Part shown: in pieces, positions 32,843-41,855 of the stretch
Position numbering within the stretch: position 1 is the stretch's first letter
How the letters are laid out: every line of letters starts with the position of its first letter
NCBI RefSeq assembly: GCF_017565305.1
Contig: NZ_JAGEKP010000024.1
Location: 186,001-250,000 of the forward strand
DNA from: Leifsonia sp. TF02-11
GTDB lineage: Bacteria; Actinomycetota; Actinomycetes; Actinomycetales; Microbacteriaceae
Length of the DNA stretch: 64,000 nt
Direction of reading: 5' to 3'
The notes under the pieces: model-generated
The model's input: only the letters and a program-made list of their open reading frames with translations
Databases searched by the model: none
Told to the model about the DNA's origin: nothing
Position numbers and translations under genes: made by a program

Positions 32843-35037
32843 CCGCGCGGACCCCTGTCACCGGACCGGACACCGCGTGGTGGTCGACGTCCAGGAACCG
32901 CATCTTCTACGACTCCCACACACCCGACTGGACCGACCCGCACCAGCGGGGCGAGGTCCCGGAGCCGCTATTCCCCGTGCTCAGCGCGGTGCAACCGGAG
33001 AGCGACCTCCAGCTGATGGCGGACGCCGGCGTGGACTCCGTCGTCCTCTTCGCCAAGTGCCAGTACGGCAACTCGTACTATCCGACGGAGGTGGGCCGCC
33101 GGCACGCCGCCCTCGGCGGGCGCGACCTGTTCGGAGAGCAGCTCACGGCCGCGCACGCGCGCGGCATCCGTGTGATCGCGTACTTCTCGAACATGTGGGA
33201 CACCGCGGCCGCGGGTGCGCACCCCGAGTGGCGGATGGTCCCCCTCGCCTCGCGCGGGAGCACCGGCCGCTGGCCCGCGCTCTGCCTGCTCAGCGGCTAC
33301 CGGCGGTTCGCCCTGGACCAGGTGCGCGAGCTCGCCCGCATGTACCCGATCGACGGACTGTGGAGCGACATCCTGACAGCGGGTCCGTGCGTCTGCCCAC
33401 GCTGCGAGGCCGAGTTCACCCGGATCTACGGCCGGCCGCTCCCCGCCGACCGCGACGACGAGGGCTGGCTCGACCTGGTGCACTTCTCGCAGAAGGTGCT
33501 CAAGGACTATCTGGACGAACAGCGCGCTGTTCTTCGGGAGGAGCGCCCGGAGGCGGCCCTCATCCCCAACTTCTACGCGACGACGTTCGTCGACGCCGTG
33601 ATCGGGCTCAGCGCCGAGCACCTCGATGACGCCGACATCGGGTCGAGCGAGGGGTACACCGACTGGCACGGCCTCGGCTTCCCCAGCTACGCGTCCAGCT
33701 ACATCCAGGCCGCGGTGAACGGCCGACCGACCGAGGTGCTCGTCAGCCGCTTCGTGCACACCTGGGACTTCACGGTGCGCTCGGTCGCGCAGCTGCGGTT
33801 CGAGGCGTTCAGCGTCGCCGCCCGGGGGTCCACGGTGTCGGTCGACGACCAGCCGTACGCGACCGGCGCGATCGAACCGGAGGTGTACCGCCGGCTGACC
33901 CCGGTCTTCGGCCGGATCGACGAACGCGCCCCCTGGCTGAGCGGCGCCGAGCCGGTGCGCTATGCCGCGCTCTACGCGAGCCAGAACGCGCGCGAGCTCG
34001 AGAGCCTCCTGCAGGCCGACGAGAACCCGGCCGTCGGGGAGCAGTCCGCCCAGTTCCCGCAGAGCGAGCCGCGCTCGTCGGCGAGCGACCTCGTCGCGGC
34101 GCTGACCGGGACGTACCGCGCGCTCGTCGAGTCCCACCTCCCCGTCGCGATGATCGACGAGCGGCCGCAGAGCCTGCAGACACTCGCCGGCCACCGTGTC
34201 CTCGTGCTCGCCGACGTGCTCGCCCTGTCGGAGACCGAGGTGGACGCGATCACCCGCTTCGTGCACGACGGCGGCGGCCTGGTCGTCACCGGCCCGGTCG
34301 CGGTGCGCGGGACGGACGGCCGCGTCCTCGCGGAGTCCCCTCTGGCGCAGCTGCTCGGCGTGCGGTTCGGGCCGCTGGGCGCGTTCACGTTCCCGTACCT
34401 TCGGCTCGGCGCGCAACTCGCATCCGAGACCGGCGGCTGGCCGCTCCCGCACTACGGGAGGCTGCGCGCGCTGGAGGTGACCGCCGACGACGTCACGGTG
34501 CTCGCCCGCCGCACCGACCCGGTGCTCGAGACGGACGACGACGCGTACTGGCACAACAACCAGCCGGCTCCGGCGTTCGACACCGACGACCCGGTGATCG
34601 TCGAGCGACCGTACGGCCGCGGCCGGGTGATCGTCTCGGCGGCACGGCTGGGCAACAACCGCTCCCGCCTCGGCTACGGCGCCCACCGCGATCTGCTCGG
34701 CCTCCTGGTGCGCCGCGCGGCCGCAGAGGCGCCGGAGGTCGAACTGCTCGACGGGCACCGCGGAACGGAGCTGGTGCTCGCCCGGCTCGGCTCGACCCTC
34801 GTCGCACACCTGGTCACCGGCGCCCCCGTCGTCTCGCTCGACCTGTTCGGCGCACGGCAGCCGGCCGCGATCGAAGACGTCGCGAGCATCGCGGAGCTGC
34901 GGCTGCGCGTGCCTGCGACGACGACGAGCGCGGCGCGGATCGTGGACGGCGGGGAGCGACCGCTCGCCATCGTCGACGGAGTCGTCACGCTGACGGGCGC
35001 CGACGACTGGGAGACCGTCCTCCTCCACGGCGCATGA
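32839..35037 (+). CDS. GHL6/GH42-like glycoside hydrolase with trimerisation-type domain
   Basis: 732-residue predicted cytoplasmic hydrolase. The N-terminal barrel (about 1-400) opens with RIFYDSHTPDW and shows VDSVVLFAKCQYGNSYY, RGIRVIAYFSNMWDTA, IDGLWSDILTAGPCVCPRC and ADIGSSEGYTDW, a pattern I associate with the hypothetical glycosyl hydrolase 6 group. A flavodoxin-like beta-galactosidase trimerisation region follows (about 430-560; VLVLADVLALSETEVDAI, GGGLVVTGP). Candidate catalytic acids are Asp in LWSDI and Glu in SSEGY. Relatives are linked to fucoside and galactoside degradation but few are characterised. GTGA/ATGA overlaps on both sides tie it to the operon. Confidence 0.72.
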   Translation: MTARTPVTGPDTAWWSTSRNRIFYDSHTPDWTDPHQRGEVPEPLFPVLSAVQPESDLQLMADAGVDSVVLFAKCQYGNSYYPTEVGRRHAALGGRDLFGEQLTAAHARGIRVIAYFSNMWDTAAAGAHPEWRMVPLASRGSTGRWPALCLLSGYRRFALDQVRELARMYPIDGLWSDILTAGPCVCPRCEAEFTRIYGRPLPADRDDEGWLDLVHFSQKVLKDYLDEQRAVLREERPEAALIPNFYATTFVDAVIGLSAEHLDDADIGSSEGYTDWHGLGFPSYASSYIQAAVNGRPTEVLVSRFVHTWDFTVRSVAQLRFEAFSVAARGSTVSVDDQPYATGAIEPEVYRRLTPVFGRIDERAPWLSGAEPVRYAALYASQNARELESLLQADENPAVGEQSAQFPQSEPRSSASDLVAALTGTYRALVESHLPVAMIDERPQSLQTLAGHRVLVLADVLALSETEVDAITRFVHDGGGLVVTGPVAVRGTDGRVLAESPLAQLLGVRFGPLGAFTFPYLRLGAQLASETGGWPLPHYGRLRALEVTADDVTVLARRTDPVLETDDDAYWHNNQPAPAFDTDDPVIVERPYGRGRVIVSAARLGNNRSRLGYGAHRDLLGLLVRRAAAEAPEVELLDGHRGTELVLARLGSTLVAHLVTGAPVVSLDLFGARQPAAIEDVASIAELRLRVPATTTSAARIVDGGERPLAIVDGVVTLTGADDWETVLLHGA

Positions 35038-36074
35038 GTTCTCAACCGGGCATGACTTCTCAATCGGGCAAGACGGAGAGCGGGACGGCGGACCGGGGTG
35101 AGCGGGGGAAGCGGACGGCGACGATCCACGAGGTCGCGGCACGGGCAGGCGTCTCCGCCGCGACCGTCTCGCGCGTGATCAACGGCACTCGGGTGTCGGC
35201 GGACCTCGCCCGGCGCGTGCAGGCCGCAGCGGCCGACCTCGACTACACGCCGAGCCGCACGGCACGCACGCTGCGCAAACGCCACTCGGAGGTGATCGCC
35301 CTGATCATCCCCGACATCGAGAACCCGTTCTTCACCGCGCTGGCCCGCGGGGTCGAGGACCGCGCGCAGGAGGCCGGCTACTCGGTGGTGCTGTGCAACA
35401 GCGACGAGGACGTGGCCAAGGAGGCGCGCTACATCGACATCGCGGTGTCGGAGCACATGGCCGGGGTGATCCTCGCCTCGGCCTCCGACCACAGCGACCT
35501 CGGGCCGCTGATCGCCCGCGACCGGCCGGTGGTGTCGGTGGACCGCGGGCCGCACGGCTTCGAGATCGACGCCGTCATGGTCGACAACCGCGGCGGTGGC
35601 CGCGCGGCCACCTCCGCGCTCTTCGACCAGGGCTTCCGGCGGGTCGCCTGCATCACGGGTCCGGCCGACATCGAGACGGCGCAACAGCGCAGCGAGGGCT
35701 GGCGGGACCGTGCGCGTCGCGCCGGACCGGTGGATGAGGCGCTGCTGGTCCACGCCGATTACCGGGTCGACGGCGGACGGAGGGCGATGTCGGAACTCCT
35801 GGCGCTCCCCGACCCGCCCGACGCCGTCTTCGCGGCCAACAACCTGATGGGCGTCGGAGCGTGGCAGGAGCTGCGAGCGGCCGGGACACCTCCCCCGGAG
35901 TTCGGGCTGGCCGTCTTCGGCGACCTGCCGCTGTCGCCCGTCGGCCCCGTGGGGATCACGATGATCCCGATCCCCGCCCGCCGGCTCGGGGAGGCCGCCG
36001 CGACCCTGCTGCTGGAACGCATCGCGGGCGACCGGCAGCCGGCACGCACCGTCATCCTGCGCACCGGCCCGTGA
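35034..36074 (+). CDS. LacI family transcriptional regulator (copy 2)
   Basis: 346-residue repressor with a 27-residue polar N-terminal tail before the helix-turn-helix TIHEVAARAGVSAATVSRVI. Its core region is almost the same as LacI copy 1: IPDIENPFFTALARGVEDRA and QEAGYSVVLCN occur in both, as does NNLMGVGA. Unlike copy 1 it sits inside the operon, starting in the stop of the hydrolase gene. An ATG 6 codons later could also serve. It may bind the same operators or a derived set, so the two proteins may form a feedback pair; that is inference. Confidence 0.9.
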   Translation: MSSQPGMTSQSGKTESGTADRGERGKRTATIHEVAARAGVSAATVSRVINGTRVSADLARRVQAAAADLDYTPSRTARTLRKRHSEVIALIIPDIENPFFTALARGVEDRAQEAGYSVVLCNSDEDVAKEARYIDIAVSEHMAGVILASASDHSDLGPLIARDRPVVSVDRGPHGFEIDAVMVDNRGGGRAATSALFDQGFRRVACITGPADIETAQQRSEGWRDRARRAGPVDEALLVHADYRVDGGRRAMSELLALPDPPDAVFAANNLMGVGAWQELRAAGTPPPEFGLAVFGDLPLSPVGPVGITMIPIPARRLGEAAATLLLERIAGDRQPARTVILRTGP

Positions 36075-36135
36075 CCGGAGCGCCCCACCGACCGATCGAC
36101 CGCACACGACCGAGACCGACACCCAAGGAGAACCG

Positions 36136-37776
36136 ATGACCCGCTACACGCTCCCTCCCGTGCACGAGCTGCCGTCCGCCGCGCCGAAGACGGCGTACCT
36201 GATCGCCAGCGGCGATCTGAGGCTCAGCGCCAACCGCGCCGGTTGGCCGGCGCAGGCCGCGGTCGAAGAGGCGCTCCAGGCCGCCTTCGGCGAGCTCGGC
36301 TGGCGGATCGTCCGCGGCCACCCGTACGACGAGGCCAAGGAGCACGGCTTCCTGGACAGCCAGCGAGCCGGGCTGGAGGCGTTCCGGTCGATCCCGGCCG
36401 ACGCGCCCCTGATCGTCGCCGAGGCCGTGTGGCAGTACAGCCATCACGTGCTGGCCGGCCTCCGGACCCACCGCGGCCCGATCCTGACCGTCGCGAACTT
36501 CGCGGGCGAGTGGCCGGGGCTCGTCGGCCTCCTCGGACTCAATGCGGGCCTGACCAAGATGGGCACCCCCTACTCCACGATCTGGAGCGTCGACTTCACC
36601 GACGACTGGTTCCGCGGCGGGATCCGGGAGTGGGTGGAGACCGGTCGCATCACCCACGACGCTTCGCACGTGCGCGACCTCCCCGCTCTGCCGGACGGCG
36701 ACGAGCGGGCGCTCGGGCTGGCCCTGGCACAGCAGCTCGCTACCGAGAAGGCCATCCTCGGCGTCTTCGACGAGGGGACGATGGGCATGTACAACGCGAT
36801 CATCGACGACGAGTTGATGAACCCGCTCGGCATCTACAAGGAGCGGCTGTCGCAGAGCGCCCTGTGGGCCGAGATGCAGACCGTGACCGACGCCGAGGCG
36901 CAGGAGGTCGGCGACTGGCTCCTGGCCGAGGGCATGACCTTCGCGCTCGGCACCGACGAGGCGACGGAGCTCACGGCGGCCCAGCTGCGGTGGCAGTACA
37001 AGATGTACATCGCGCTCCTGCGCATCGCGGACGACTTCGGTGTCGACGCGCTCGGCATCCAGTACCAGCAAGGCCTCAAGGACCTCTCGCCCGCCAGCGA
37101 CCTCGCAGAGGGACTGATCAACAACGCGCACCGACCGCCGGTGCGGAGCCGCGACGGGTCGCGGGTGCTGTGGGACGGCCTCGCCCTCCCGCTGGCGAAC
37201 GAAGCCGACGAGGGCGTCGCGATCGACGCGATCGTGACCAACCGGGTGTGGACCGCGATGGGATTCGACCCGGCCACGACGCTGCACGACGTGCGCTGGG
37301 GCGAGGACCACGACGGCCGGTTCGTCTGGGTGTTCGAGATCTCGGGTTCGGTTCCGCCTTCCCACCTCAGCGGCGGGTACGCCGGCGCGGTCGGCTGGCG
37401 GCAGAACCCGGTCTACTTCCCGCTCGGCGGATCGACGATCAAGGGCGTCTCGAAGCCCGGGGAACTCGTCTGGTCGCGCGTCTACATCGACGGAGGGCGC
37501 CTCCACCTGGACATCGGGCGCGCGACCGCGGTCGAGCTCCCCGCAGAGGAGACCGAACGCCGGTGGCAGGCCACCAACCCGGAGTGGCCGATCATGCACG
37601 CCGTCCTGCACGGTGTGGACCGCGACCAGTTCATGGCGAGGCACAAGGCCAACCACGTGAACGTGGCCTACGCGCCGTCCGCGGAGGCGGCAGACGACGC
37701 CCTGATCGCCAAGGCCGCCGCGTTCGACGCACTGGGCGTGGCCGTCCACCTCTGCGGAACGGTGGCCCTGCCGTGA
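36136..37776 (+). CDS. L-fucose-isomerase-like aldose isomerase
   Basis: 546-residue ketol isomerase of the FucI/AraA fold type. Motifs: AVWQYSHHVLAG, ANFAGEWPGLVGLLG, LGVFDEGTMGMYNAIIDDELM with the likely catalytic Glu, and the C-terminal FMARHKANHVNVAYAPS typical of fucose-isomerase C-domains. Metal-dependent interconversion of L-fucose/L-fuculose or a related aldose such as D-arabinose is expected. AAGGAG stands before the ATG. A 61-base gap separates it from the LacI gene, and its stop overlaps the start of the FGGY kinase gene, a natural isomerase-kinase pair. Exact sugar is not provable. Confidence 0.83.
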   Translation: MTRYTLPPVHELPSAAPKTAYLIASGDLRLSANRAGWPAQAAVEEALQAAFGELGWRIVRGHPYDEAKEHGFLDSQRAGLEAFRSIPADAPLIVAEAVWQYSHHVLAGLRTHRGPILTVANFAGEWPGLVGLLGLNAGLTKMGTPYSTIWSVDFTDDWFRGGIREWVETGRITHDASHVRDLPALPDGDERALGLALAQQLATEKAILGVFDEGTMGMYNAIIDDELMNPLGIYKERLSQSALWAEMQTVTDAEAQEVGDWLLAEGMTFALGTDEATELTAAQLRWQYKMYIALLRIADDFGVDALGIQYQQGLKDLSPASDLAEGLINNAHRPPVRSRDGSRVLWDGLALPLANEADEGVAIDAIVTNRVWTAMGFDPATTLHDVRWGEDHDGRFVWVFEISGSVPPSHLSGGYAGAVGWRQNPVYFPLGGSTIKGVSKPGELVWSRVYIDGGRLHLDIGRATAVELPAEETERRWQATNPEWPIMHAVLHGVDRDQFMARHKANHVNVAYAPSAEAADDALIAKAAAFDALGVAVHLCGTVALP

Positions 37777-39266
37777 CCGGCGCGGTGCTGGGAGTCGACA
37801 TCGGGACCTCCAGCAGCAAGGGCGTGGTCGTCGACCTCGACGGCCGCATCCTCGCGACGGCCGTGCGCAGCCACGACGTCTCGCGCCCGCGGCCGGGCTG
37901 GGCCGAGATGGACGCGGCGGTCTGGTGGGACGAGTTCGTGTCGCTGTCCGCCGAGCTGGTGGCGGCCGTCGACGGGCTGACGATCGAGGCGGTCGGGGTC
38001 AGCGGGATGGGGCCGTGCGTCCTGATCGCCGACGCCGACGGTTCGCCGCTGCGGCCCGCCATCCTCTACGGCATCGACACCCGCGCGCAGGAGCAGATCG
38101 CCGCGTTCGACGCCCGCTATGGACGCGACGCCGTCGGCGCGCGGTGCGGGTCGGAACTGTCCACGCAGGCCGTCGGCCCCAAGCTCGCCTGGCTCGCCGA
38201 GCACGAGCACGACCGGGCGGCCGCGGCCCGGCTGCTGTTCATGCCGGCCTCCTGGCTCGGCTGGAACCTGACGGGGAACTACGCCCTCGACCATCACTCC
38301 GCGAGCCAGAGCGTCCCGCTCTACGACCGCACGGCGCAGGCCTGGTACGAGCCCTGGTGGCAGGACATCGCCCCCGGCATCGTCCCGCCGCCCCTGGTCT
38401 GGCCCGGCGACGTGGTCGGCCGGGTGACGGACGCGGCGAGCGCGGCCACCGGCCTGCCGGCCGGAGTCCCGGTGATCGCGGGGACCATCGACGCCTGGAC
38501 GGAGGCCGTCAGCGTGAACGCGCAGAACCCGGGCGACCTGATGCTCATGTACGGGACGACCATGTTCCTGATCGGCACGACCACGACGCCGCTCACGGCG
38601 CCGGGCCTGTGGGGCACAGCCGGCGCGTTCTCCGGCGTGCACAACCTGGCGGGCGGGATGGCGACCTCCGGCGCCATCACGTCGTGGTTGCGCGAGCTGT
38701 TCGGGTCCCCGGGCTACGAGGACCTCCTGGACGAAGCGTCCCGCTCGGGCGTCGGCGCGCACGGGCTGCTGATGCTGCCCTATTTCGCGGGTGAGCGGAC
38801 GCCGTTCGCCGACCCGGACGCACGCGGGCTGATCGCCGGTCTCACGATCGAGCACACGCGCGGCGACCTGTACCGCGCCGCACTGGAGGCGACGGCGATG
38901 GGGGTACGCCACAACGTCGCGGCGTTCCGCGACGCGGGCGTTCCGATCGAACGGGTCGTCGCGGTGGGCGGCGGGACGAAGGGCGCGCTGTGGGCACAGG
39001 TGGTGTCGGATGTCACGGGGCTCGCGCAGGAGGTGCCGTCGGTGACGATCGGGGCGAGCTACGGCGCGGCGTACCTGGCGGCACGGTCGCAGGTCGCCGT
39101 CGAGATCGAGGACTGGAACCCGATCGCGTCCGTCGTCGTCCCCGACCAGGGAACAGCTGACGCCTACGATCGGCTGTACGCCCTGTACCGCGAGCTGTAC
39201 CCCGCGACGGCGGAGGTCAGCCACCGGCTGGCGGCGATGCAGCGGGAGGCAGCGACGGGCGCATGA
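37773..39266 (+). CDS. FGGY family carbohydrate kinase
   Basis: 497-residue kinase. Phosphate motif GVDIGTSSSKGVVVDLDG at the N-terminus, catalytic Asp in AGTIDAWTEAV, GERTPFADPDARG and the adenosine motif VVAVGGGTKGALWAQVVSDVTG are all present. Partner of the preceding isomerase: it would phosphorylate the ketose (L-fuculose, ribulose or xylulose). No aldolase or epimerase for the product is in the window. Starts with GTG in a 4-base overlap. A short CCGGGC/GCCCGG stem follows its stop, before the convergent ROK gene. Confidence 0.9.
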   Translation: MTGAVLGVDIGTSSSKGVVVDLDGRILATAVRSHDVSRPRPGWAEMDAAVWWDEFVSLSAELVAAVDGLTIEAVGVSGMGPCVLIADADGSPLRPAILYGIDTRAQEQIAAFDARYGRDAVGARCGSELSTQAVGPKLAWLAEHEHDRAAAARLLFMPASWLGWNLTGNYALDHHSASQSVPLYDRTAQAWYEPWWQDIAPGIVPPPLVWPGDVVGRVTDAASAATGLPAGVPVIAGTIDAWTEAVSVNAQNPGDLMLMYGTTMFLIGTTTTPLTAPGLWGTAGAFSGVHNLAGGMATSGAITSWLRELFGSPGYEDLLDEASRSGVGAHGLLMLPYFAGERTPFADPDARGLIAGLTIEHTRGDLYRAALEATAMGVRHNVAAFRDAGVPIERVVAVGGGTKGALWAQVVSDVTGLAQEVPSVTIGASYGAAYLAARSQVAVEIEDWNPIASVVVPDQGTADAYDRLYALYRELYPATAEVSHRLAAMQREAATGA

Positions 39267-39287
39267 GCCGGGCGAGCCCGGTCCCGT

Positions 39288-40238
39288 TCAGTCCCGCGGC
39301 CTCGACTCCAGCAGCTCGTGTCCCAGCCGGCCCGCTCCCAGCAGGGCCGCATCCGCTCCCGTGCGGGCCAGCTCGACGCGGACGCCGGCGAACGGCGGGC
39401 GGAGGTCGGCGTGCAGCCGCTCGGAGACCGGAGCGGTGAGAGCTGTGCCGAGCCCGGAGACTCCCCCGCCGATCAGCACGAGCCCGGGGTCGGTCGTCAC
39501 GACCGCGGCGGCCAGCGACTCGCCGACGAGCTCGGCCGCCTCGCGGATCACGCGCGCCGCGACGGCGTCGCCGGCCGTGGCCAGGCGCGCGATCTCGCGG
39601 AGCCCGAGACGTCCGCCGGCGGCCTCGGCGTAGCTGCGCTCGATCCCCGGCCCGCTGGCGAACGCCTCGAGGTGGTCGGCGCCCCCGCAGGAGCAGACGC
39701 GATGCTGCAGCGTGGGGATGCGCACGTGGCCGACCGACCCGGCCATGCCCGAGGCGCCCCGGAGCACACGCCCGTCCGAGACGACCGCGCCGCCCAGACC
39801 CGTGCCGATGGCGACGAAGAGGAAGCGCTCCGGAGCCCCGCCCGCCCAGTGCTCGCCGAGCGCTGCGGCGTGTACGTCGTTCTCGACGGCGACCGGGACG
39901 CCCAGCCGGACGCGCAGGCCGCGCGCCACGTCCGTTCCGAGCCAGCCGGCGAGGTGGTCGGTGGCGTGCACGACGACGCCGTGGTCGTCGAAGGCGCCGG
40001 CGCTGCCGACCCCGACGGCTACCGGACCGGCCTCTGCTCCCGCTTGCGCCGCGGCCTCGGCGACGAGACGGGCCGCCGTGTCGAGGACGGCTTCGGCGCC
40101 GGCCCGAGCGGGTGTCGGCGCCTCGACGCGGTGCGCGAGCGTTCCGGCCTGTCCCACGACGGCGGCGGCGGTCTTCGTTCCGCCGATGTCGACCCCGACG
40201 ACGGTGCCGCCGGCGCCGGCGGACGTGCCGGCCGTCAT
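39288..40238 (-). CDS. ROK family sugar kinase (probable N-acetylmannosamine kinase)
   Basis: 316-residue ROK kinase. ATP motif VGVDIGGTKTAAAVV, catalytic Asp in VENDVHAAALGEH, AIGTGLGGAVV, and the zinc region GHVRIPTLQHRVCSCGGADHLE. The ROK zinc motif is CxCGxxGCxE in most members; here the third Cys is His (CSCGGADHLE). Coupled by an ATGA overlap to nanE, so its likely substrate is N-acetylmannosamine, giving ManNAc-6-P for the epimerase. Glucose or GlcNAc cannot be excluded. Confidence 0.85.
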   Translation of the reverse strand: MTAGTSAGAGGTVVGVDIGGTKTAAAVVGQAGTLAHRVEAPTPARAGAEAVLDTAARLVAEAAAQAGAEAGPVAVGVGSAGAFDDHGVVVHATDHLAGWLGTDVARGLRVRLGVPVAVENDVHAAALGEHWAGGAPERFLFVAIGTGLGGAVVSDGRVLRGASGMAGSVGHVRIPTLQHRVCSCGGADHLEAFASGPGIERSYAEAAGGRLGLREIARLATAGDAVAARVIREAAELVGESLAAAVVTTDPGLVLIGGGVSGLGTALTAPVSERLHADLRPPFAGVRVELARTGADAALLGAGRLGHELLESRPRD

Positions 40239-40972
40239 CGGGAGCGCGGCGCCGCCGCCGCGAACCGCCGCGTGATCGCGACAGGATCGGTGATCGCGCC
40301 GCCGACGACGACCGCGAACGCTCCGGCGTCGAAGGCGCGCGCCACGTCCGCCGGGGTCTGGAAGCGCCCCTCTGCGAGCACGCGCACCCCGCGGGAGGCC
40401 AGCTGCCCGACCAGCTCCAGGTCCGGCGACGGGTCGATCCGCGAGTACGGCGTGTAGCCGGAGAGGGTCGTCCCCACGATCGCCGCTCCCGCCTCCCACG
40501 ACCGAAGGCCCTCGTCGAGCGTCGAGACGTCCGCCATGATGGGCACGCGGACGGCGGCGACCGCCGAGCGCACGCGCCCGGCGACATCGTCGGCGACCTC
40601 CTCCGTGGCATCCACCGCGACGATGTCGGCGCCGGCGGCGACCAGCGCCCGCACCTGCTCGTCGGTGGGCGTGATCAGGTTGCGGCGGGCGCCCATGCGC
40701 TTGTCGAGCCCGATGAGGGGAACCTCCGTCAGCTCCCGCACCGCCCGCACGTCGTCCACGCCGTTGACCCGCAGGGCAGCAGCCCCGCCCTGCAACGCGC
40801 TCGCGGCGAGCCGCGCGATGGTCGGGGTGTCGCGCATCGGGGAGCCCGAGGACGCCTGGCACGACACGACCAGGCCCCCGGCGATCGCCGCCAGCAGACC
40901 GTCCGCGCGGTCGTCGTCCCGCTCGGCCACGCGCTCGAGAGCGCTCTCGTCACTATTTGAGTGCGCCAGCAC
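40235..40972 (-). CDS. nanE: N-acetylmannosamine-6-phosphate 2-epimerase
   Basis: 245-residue TIM-barrel enzyme turning ManNAc-6-P into GlcNAc-6-P in sialic acid/ManNAc use. Family marks: VVSCQASSGSPMRD, ALQGGAAALRVNGV, the catalytic Lys in LIGLDKRMG, AGADIVAVDAT, ADVSTLDEG, GTTLSGYTPYS and the Glu in VLAEGRF. The GTG at 40972 follows GGAGG by 5 bases and overlaps the end of the permease gene by 20 bases. No sialic acid lyase is present, so the operon may be for ManNAc-type sugars rather than sialic acid. Confidence 0.92.
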   Translation of the reverse strand: MLAHSNSDESALERVAERDDDRADGLLAAIAGGLVVSCQASSGSPMRDTPTIARLAASALQGGAAALRVNGVDDVRAVRELTEVPLIGLDKRMGARRNLITPTDEQVRALVAAGADIVAVDATEEVADDVAGRVRSAVAAVRVPIMADVSTLDEGLRSWEAGAAIVGTTLSGYTPYSRIDPSPDLELVGQLASRGVRVLAEGRFQTPADVARAFDAGAFAVVVGGAITDPVAITRRFAAAAPRSR

Positions 40973-41855
40973 TGATGCCTCCTACGAAGTAGCGCTGGAA
41001 CACGACGAAGAGTGCGAGCGCGGGGATGGTGAACAGGACGGACGCCGCCATCAACGGCCCCCACTCGACGTTGTGCTCGCCGAAGAACGAGTACAGGCCG
41101 ATCGAGAGCGTGTATTTGGAGGAGTCGTTGAGGTAGATGAGCGGGTTGAGGAAGTCGGTCCAGGCCCAGACGAACTGGAAGATCACCGCCGTGATCAGCG
41201 CGGGCCGCGCCTGCGGCAGGACGATCGACCAGTAGATGCGGAACTCCGACGCGCCGTCGATCCGCGCCGCCTGCAGCAGCTCGTTGGGGACGGACATCAG
41301 GAACTGCCGCAGCATGAAGATGAGGAACGGTGTGCCGAAGAACGCCGGGGCGACCAGCGGGATGATCGTGTTCGTCGCCTCCAGACCGTTCCACATCAGG
41401 AACAGCGGGATCATGGTGACCTGCGGCGGGAGCATCATCGTCGCCATCACGATCACCAGCAGCGGTCGCTGCCCTCGCCAGCCGATCTTCGACAGCGAGT
41501 AGGCGACGAGCGGGGAGGCGATCAGCATCCCGAGCACCGACAACGCCGCGATCACGACGGTGTTCCACAGGTACTGCCAGAACGGGATCTCCTCGAACAC
41601 CGCCGCGAAGTTGGCGAGCGTCCACTCCTTCGGCCAGAGCGACGGCGGCGCGCTGAAGATGTCCGCCGGGAGCTTGAAGGCCGTGCTGAGCATGGCGAGG
41701 AAGGGGAAGACGAACAGCAGCGTCAGCACCCAGACCAGCACGTAGCGGCCCGCGGTGCGGCCGGGCCGGCGGCGCCGGAGCCGGGAGGACCGCTCGCCCG
41801 CCGGACGCGCCGGCGCGGTCTCTGACTGGCGCTCCTCAGTCGCGTTCAGAACCAT
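40953..41855 (-). CDS. Sugar ABC transporter permease, MalG type (importer 3)
   Basis: 300-residue permease with six spans after an Arg-rich cytoplasmic tail; first span YVLVWVLTLLFVFPFLAML. EAA loop ELLQAARIDGASEFRIYWSIVLPQARPA; ends YFVGGISAGALK. It overlaps the MalF-type gene by 20 bases upstream and nanE by 20 bases downstream, so the importer and the sugar enzymes are one transcript. Confidence 0.93.
   Translation of the reverse strand: MVLNATEERQSETAPARPAGERSSRLRRRRPGRTAGRYVLVWVLTLLFVFPFLAMLSTAFKLPADIFSAPPSLWPKEWTLANFAAVFEEIPFWQYLWNTVVIAALSVLGMLIASPLVAYSLSKIGWRGQRPLLVIVMATMMLPPQVTMIPLFLMWNGLEATNTIIPLVAPAFFGTPFLIFMLRQFLMSVPNELLQAARIDGASEFRIYWSIVLPQARPALITAVIFQFVWAWTDFLNPLIYLNDSSKYTLSIGLYSFFGEHNVEWGPLMAASVLFTIPALALFVVFQRYFVGGISAGALK

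Noticed and set aside
36243-39266. 1007-codon plus-strand frame across the isomerase and kinase genes
   Set aside because: Its first part is a shifted frame of the isomerase gene; only the last 497 codons are real and belong to the FGGY kinase starting at 37773.
39268-39281. CCGGGC/GCCCGG stem between the FGGY and ROK genes as terminator
   Set aside because: Only six base pairs with a two-base loop; too weak to list with confidence.
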